Made by a program: the position numbers and the translations under genes
In this document: positions 50,722 to 54,779 of the stretch, piece after piece
Position numbering within the stretch: position 1 is the stretch's first letter
Layout of the letters: every line of letters begins with the position of its first letter
The notes under the pieces: generated by a model
What the model was told of the DNA's origin: nothing
The model's database searches: none
Seen by the model: the letters and a program-made list of their open reading frames with translations, nothing else
Source of the DNA: Paramicrosporidium saccamoebae
Taxonomy: Eukaryota > Rozellomycota
Length of the DNA stretch: 54,779 nucleotides
Assembly (NCBI GenBank): GCA_002794465.1
Contig: MTSL01000129.1
Span: forward strand, 1-54,779
Reading direction: 5' to 3'

Positions 50722-50990
50722 GTCAGTTGGTGTAAATAAACTGCATTTTGCGGAGAATCGTATAAATACGGGAGCCGGGGTGGGATTTTTCTATCGGCCC
50801 CCTTACCCGTCCACCCTTTTCTCCCCTAAAGCCTGGACGAAATGAAGGGGCCCAGAGCAATTTAGAGCGCATTATACAACCGAATGGTAATATATCCACC
50901 TGTATCGGATGTGCCCGCGCTCTACAATACGATCAATAAGATAATTAATTGATGCGCCTATATGACCGGTATATATATTGAGCTCGTAGG
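50722..50990. other. Intergenic
   Basis: About 270 bases between RAP1 and the deacetylase-like gene. It has AATAAA 16 bases after the RAP1 stop, a C-rich stretch at 50796-50826, and the TATA element at its right end. Nothing else is recognised. Confidence 0.5.
50970..50979 (+). promoter_or_regulatory. TATA box of the deacetylase-like gene
   Basis: TATATATATT, 25-34 bases before the ATG at 51004. Confidence 0.45.
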
Positions 50991-51003
50991 ATGAGTGTTC
51001 GAA

Positions 51004-51840
51004 ATGAGAGTCGCGACGCTTGTTTGTCTGAGCATTGGTGCAGTAACTGCGGGTAAGATTTACCGCGAATGCCAAAAGGAGGGAATGATCGCCTTTACTT
51101 TTGACCAAGGACCATCGCAGTATACGGGGATTCTGCTCACCCATCTTGCCAAGGCAGAAGTCAAGGCCACATTCCACATTGTGCCAGACTATCTCGACAA
51201 TCCCGTAATTTCTGCCAATCTGCGACGGGCCGCCACCGAAGGACATTTAATTGGCCTTTATGTGCGCGACTCGGTAACGGAGGCTAATGTCAAGGCATAC
51301 CTTGCAAATGCGACAAGTCTGATGAAGCAGTACATTAACTACCAGCCGCAGTTTCTGCGCTTTCCCAATCCGGGTCCGAGCGAGGCGATGATGAAGACAG
51401 TCACAGCATTGGGCTATAAAGTGACCTCGTACAATCTGGATTCCCAGGACTACAATCAAGTAGGAGGCACTACAGAGCCAAATGGCACTGGAAATGTGTA
51501 TGGAACGATACGAGCAATTTTGGATCAGATTGTGCCGCCGACTTTGGGAAGTTTTATTTGCGTGCAGCGTGACCTGGTGCAGGCGAGCGTGTCACAGACG
51601 CCGGCAATTTTGAATTACGTCAAAGCGCGTGGATACAAAGCAGTGAAGCTGGATGCATGCATCGGGGTGGATCTGTCTGTTCCCAAAGAGGACACAGACA
51701 CCCCTTCAGCCAACATTGCAGAGGGTGGTGATATGCCAATTGGCAAGGCGAGTACAAGCGCAGCGCCGAACAAAAAGTACCATAGCGACTGGATTCTTGG
51801 AGTCTTTGCTATTCAATTGTTGTTCCTGTTAGTCCTGTAA
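51004..51840 (+). CDS. Polysaccharide deacetylase-like (NodB fold), probably inactive, GPI-type C terminus
   Basis: 278 residues. A signal peptide (MRVATLVCLSIGAVTAG) precedes a NodB domain that begins MIAFTFDQGPSQYTG and ends near residue 215. A Ser/Thr/Pro-rich stalk then leads to a C-terminal hydrophobic segment (DWILGVFAIQLLFLLVL), as in GPI-anchored wall enzymes. Catalytic motifs are degraded. TFDDGP is TFDQGP, losing the metal-binding Asp. The HxxxH metal site is replaced by GHLIGLYVRDS, without the His pair. RPPYG is replaced by RFPNPGP. It therefore probably binds chitin or another glycan without hydrolysing acetyl groups. A microsporidian (Encephalitozoon) relative has likewise been reported as inactive. 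The start is the first ATG in frame. Confidence 0.85.
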   Translation: MRVATLVCLSIGAVTAGKIYRECQKEGMIAFTFDQGPSQYTGILLTHLAKAEVKATFHIVPDYLDNPVISANLRRAATEGHLIGLYVRDSVTEANVKAYLANATSLMKQYINYQPQFLRFPNPGPSEAMMKTVTALGYKVTSYNLDSQDYNQVGGTTEPNGTGNVYGTIRAILDQIVPPTLGSFICVQRDLVQASVSQTPAILNYVKARGYKAVKLDACIGVDLSVPKEDTDTPSANIAEGGDMPIGKASTSAAPNKKYHSDWILGVFAIQLLFLLVL

Positions 51841-51879
51841 AAATGAATAAACCTGCTGTATTATGATTGGTCGTCCGAG

Positions 51880-52431
51880 ATGGGTGGATTTGGTTTGAGA
51901 ATTCCAGCAAAGACGACGAGTAAGCCCAAGGCCACTGGTTTATTTGAGAATAGCCGTAAGGCCGCGCCTGAGAGAGAGGACAATACAACTAGGCCTCTTC
52001 CTACAACCAGTCTGGTAGAGCAGGCCAAAAATGAAGCCTTGGAAGAGGATCCATCTGCATTCGACTACGATGAAGTTTTTGAGAGTGTCTCATCATCGGC
52101 AAGACACCGCGCCAAGCTGGTGTCCTCTAAAACTGAGGGACCGCGATACATGCCAGCGATTATCGAGGCGGCTGAGGCCAGGAAGCGAGAACTTGAGCTT
52201 TCCCGGGTCCGCAAGTATCGGAAAGAGGATGCGCAAGAGCAGGGCGAGCAAGTCTTTATGACCGCTGGCTACAAGAAAAAGTTGGAGGAGATGAAACAAA
52301 AGGGACTTGATCCTGATAAGCCAATCGAGGAGGAAAAGGACGGTCGGGAAATGTCCAAATTTTACAGTAATCTAATGAAGAAGAACATTTCGTTTGGAGG
52401 ACGGGAGCGTTCTCCTGAGCGCCGACCATGA
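51880..52431 (+). CDS. NSRP1/CCDC55-like splicing regulatory protein (DUF2040)
   Basis: 183 residues, single exon. The conserved region covers EALEEDPSAFDYDEVFESV, then PRYMPAIIEAAEARKRELEL, SRVRKYRKEDAQEQ and EQVFMTAGYKKKLEEM. It is the domain shared by NSRP1 (nuclear speckle splicing regulatory protein 1) and its plant and fungal relatives. It is mostly charged helix, probably coiled coil. The long basic C-terminal tail of animal NSRP1 is missing. Nuclear location and a splicing role are inferred from the family; the window itself shows many introns needing such machinery. Confidence 0.85.
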   Translation: MGGFGLRIPAKTTSKPKATGLFENSRKAAPEREDNTTRPLPTTSLVEQAKNEALEEDPSAFDYDEVFESVSSSARHRAKLVSSKTEGPRYMPAIIEAAEARKRELELSRVRKYRKEDAQEQGEQVFMTAGYKKKLEEMKQKGLDPDKPIEEEKDGREMSKFYSNLMKKNISFGGRERSPERRP

Positions 52432-52527
52432 CGAAATGTGACACGAATGGTTTTGGTAAATGTACATAATAAAGATCTGCCGCTGTACTCGGACAAATTA
52501 TGAATTTATAGTATTTTTGGTTTACTA

Positions 52528-54455
52528 ATGGCTTCAAGCTCAGAAGATGAATTCTTTGATGCTGTAGAGCTTGATAAGCCACACATTCCCGTAATAACAA
52601 TGGAAGGGAGCATCTCTCCAAACTCGGCCCAGCGGCCAAGCTCACTGAACGGGGCAGAGACTGAAAGGATACTCATCTCGGCCCAGCAGTCAAATACAAA
52701 ACCTGGAGAGCTATTAGTCTCGGCTCGGCGGTCAAGTTCACTAAACAACACCAAAACCGAAGAGATATTAGTCTCGGCCAAGCGGTCAGGCTCACTAAAC
52801 AACACAGGACCTGATGTCTATCCAAATACTAGCCTCTCCTCTCCGGATACTTGTCTCCCCCCCGAAACTAGCCTTTCTCCAATTATGGAAGGGCTATCTA
52901 TAGCTGATACGCAGTCTAGCCCGGAAATGTCTGACCTGGATGTTAGAACGTTTGGTATGTGCATGATCCATTGTTTTATTTGTAGCCCAAGGCGAGACGG
53001 AGCCAAGATTATCGCAGTACCACGCGTCATTTGGCAGTGCACACCCGCTGACGGCCCTCGCAGCGCGATCAACAGCTGCCGCCAGTGATTCAGTTAGCGA
53101 ATTTGGTGGAGGCTCTACGGCCGGCTCGCAAGTTTCATTCGGTGCAATGAGCGTTGCGCTCTCCCAGCTCTCGGAAAGTGGAAAGCAGAGACCGCGCAAG
53201 ATTAGAGTCAAAATGAAGAAAAAGTCACTTTGCGAATTTTCAAAAATGATGATGATTCAAGAGCTGACTCCCGGGATCAAAGATGCCTCCATAGCCCCCC
53301 TGTTCACTGCAAAGTTTAGTACAGACGGCAACTATCTTGCAGTTGCTGGCGAGGATGGAAAAATTCGGGTCTGGAAGTTGATCATTGAGGACACTATGGC
53401 TGTGATGGCTGAAGATCCAAATTTCAAGCCACCCAAAATGGCAGCCATCTTTCAACAAGAGCCAATCCAGGTGTTTGAAGGCCATGAAGGCGCTGTTCTG
53501 GATCTGAGCTGGTCCAAGAACAACTTTTTGCTATCGGCCTCAATGGATAGAACCGTCCGTGTCTGGCATTTCTCACGATCAGATTCACTGGGAGTGTTCC
53601 GACATCCAGATTTTGTCACGTCGGTAGCTTTCCATCCTCGTGATGATCGCGTCTTTATCACTGGATCACTGGACTGCAGACTGCGGTTATGGTCGATTGC
53701 TGAAAAATCTGTCCGAGCTTGGAACGAGCTTCCGGCGAACAACTTTATCACTGCAGTTTCGTTCAATTCTTCGGGGAAACTGGTGCTGGCTGGTACAGCA
53801 ACCGGAGTGTGTTTGATCTTTGAAACGGACGTATCCATTGCAGTATGATCCTCAACTGTAGGGATTTAACTATTCGTCTCAAATTCATGTACACTCTCGA
53901 AGAGGCAAGAACAAGATTGGGAAAAAGATTTGTGGAATCGAGCCTTTGCCTGGAAAATCGGGGGACGAAATTGTATTGCATTGGTGGTAATTTGCTAATT
54001 TGCAGATTTTGATTAGTACCAATGATAGCAGGATACGCCTGTATACCCTACGCGACAAGTCGGTGGTCTGCAAATTTATAGGACACCGGAATGACTCGTC
54101 GCAAATCAAAGGGTCTTTTAGCGATGACGGAGAATATGCCATTTCAGGGTCGGAGGACAACAAGGTCTTTATTTGGAATGTTGAGAATCGCCACTCTCAG
54201 CGGAGCATCTTTAGTCGGACTCCTCAACAACACATTAAATCCTGCGAATACTTTGAGACGCATTCCAAGACAGTGACCTGCGCCATTTTTGCGCCCGCCT
54301 CGGTTCGAAATAGACTGCAGAGTGTCGGTTTACGGCCTGTTTATAACGGCGACGATCTCAGTGAGGGCCAGATAGTGGTAGCGGTGGACCTGAATGGCAA
54401 AATCAAAGTTTACGAGAACAGCTCTACCTTGGAAACTTGGCTTTCCCAACCATAA
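52528..54455 (+). CDS. WDR44-like WD40 repeat protein
   Basis: 610 residues, four exons. Introns are 52955-52985 (31 bases), 53831-53861 (31 bases) and 53973-54005 (33 bases, branch GCTAAT). The first ~190 residues are disordered, with a repeat of about 22 residues (ILVSAKRSGSLNNT-type). The WD part begins APLFTAKFSTDGNYLAVAGE and contains FEGHEGAVLDLSWSKNNFLL, the family block IHVHSRRGKNKIGKKICGIE and LISTNDSRIRLYTLRD, matching WDR44/rabphilin-11 strongly. WDR44 binds Rab11 and links recycling endosomes to ER or exocytic carriers; fungal relatives are little studied. All three introns are confirmed by the WDR44 alignment. Confidence 0.88.
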
Positions 54456-54551
54456 GCATGCACTGTTTTTATAAATTATTGTAAGGTTTGTCGGGTGGCG
54501 AAGGTTCAGCCACGAAAAGGAAAAGCGAGCATTTTTCTTTGTTGGTCGGAA

Positions 54552-54779
54552 ATGACTGTCCAAGATGATCCAGTTGCTCCATCTACGCCCTCTGAACAGG
54601 CTTCCAAAAGAACAAAACGACAAACGAAATTGACTGAAGTGTTCAGTGTTGGGCGACGTTCTACCCGCGGTGCAGCAAAGAGTGTGACTGAATCACCATT
54701 GTTAGCAAGGAAGAAGAAGAGTTTGGTAGAGGGAGCGGAGGGGATAGGAGGAATGGTGGGGATAGGAGAAATGGAGGGG
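54552..54779 (+). CDS. N terminus of a possible SET8/KMT5A-like histone methyltransferase, cut by window end
   Basis: 76 codons from an ATG to the window edge, no stop. The segment QTKLTEVFSVGRRSTRGAAK resembles the stretch before the SET domain of human SET8 (KLTDFYPVRRSSRK) and contains a PIP-box-like QxxLxxVF. The last residues are Gly/Glu/Met-rich and repetitive. The SET domain itself would lie outside, so this is a suggestion only; any basic N-terminal tail with a PIP-like motif would look similar. Confidence 0.35.
   Translation, partial: MTVQDDPVAPSTPSEQASKRTKRQTKLTEVFSVGRRSTRGAAKSVTESPLLARKKKSLVEGAEGIGGMVGIGEMEG

Overview
The window is a gene-dense piece of a small eukaryotic nuclear genome. 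About 36 protein genes occupy 54.8 kb on both strands. Roughly 42 spliceosomal introns can be placed by reading frame and family alignment. All are 27 to 37 bases long, start GT, end AG, and most carry a CTAAC, CTGAC or TTGAT-like branch site close to the 3' end. A WOPR transcription factor, a Tfb2, a Rap1 homologue, a GPI-type polysaccharide deacetylase and a T/V-rich wall-like protein point to the fungal side. Together with the gene density and tiny introns they suggest an endoparasitic early-diverging fungus of the Rozellomycota/Microsporidia neighbourhood (Paramicrosporidium-like). That placement is inference.

Layout. 1-5.5 kb is housekeeping: the tail of a T/V-rich surface protein, a UBE3D-like E2-binding protein, CHMP2/Vps2, a UBE2T-like E2, a sphingomyelin-synthase-like enzyme and an enoyl-CoA isomerase. 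5.7-20.3 kb (minus strand) is a tandem run of eight paralogues of one family. 20.8-28.9 kb mixes a START protein, a ninth paralogue, CSTF2 and three paralogous type II membrane glycosyltransferase-like genes. 29.3-39.1 kb (plus strand) holds an unrecognised gene and five more paralogues. 39.1-54.8 kb is mostly housekeeping: Tfb2, the fifteenth paralogue, a WOPR factor, an Ecm15-like protein, an Atos-like protein, an F-BAR/SH3 protein, thymidylate kinase, Rap1, a degenerate polysaccharide deacetylase, an NSRP1-like protein, a WDR44-like protein and the start of a possible SET8/KMT5A gene.

The most striking content is the 15-member family, about 40 % of the genes here. Each member has an N-terminal signal peptide, then a short motif of the form Y/F-x-S/G-R-F/Y, then a 400-500 residue all-helical body. 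The body follows the order of landmarks of the PP2A regulatory subunit B56: a conserved acidic/aromatic 'EPAY' step, an 'LF-x-SPD-x-x-ER' loop matching LFDSEDPRERD, a 'TLRPI' step, an 'IVPLI' helix and a late aromatic helix. B56 is normally an intracellular regulator, so an amplified secreted version looks like an undescribed effector family. Intron positions divide the family into a minus-strand type (two phase-2 introns) and a plus-strand type (phase-1 and phase-0 introns).

Other signals: a dispersed ~170-base non-coding repeat, one copy of which supplies the end of a gene; a 48-base tandem repeat; TATA boxes only 23-37 bases before the ATG, implying nearly leaderless mRNAs; and intergenic gaps as small as 7 bases (tail to tail) and 28 bases (head to head). 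No tRNA, rRNA, transposase or CRISPR array was recognised.
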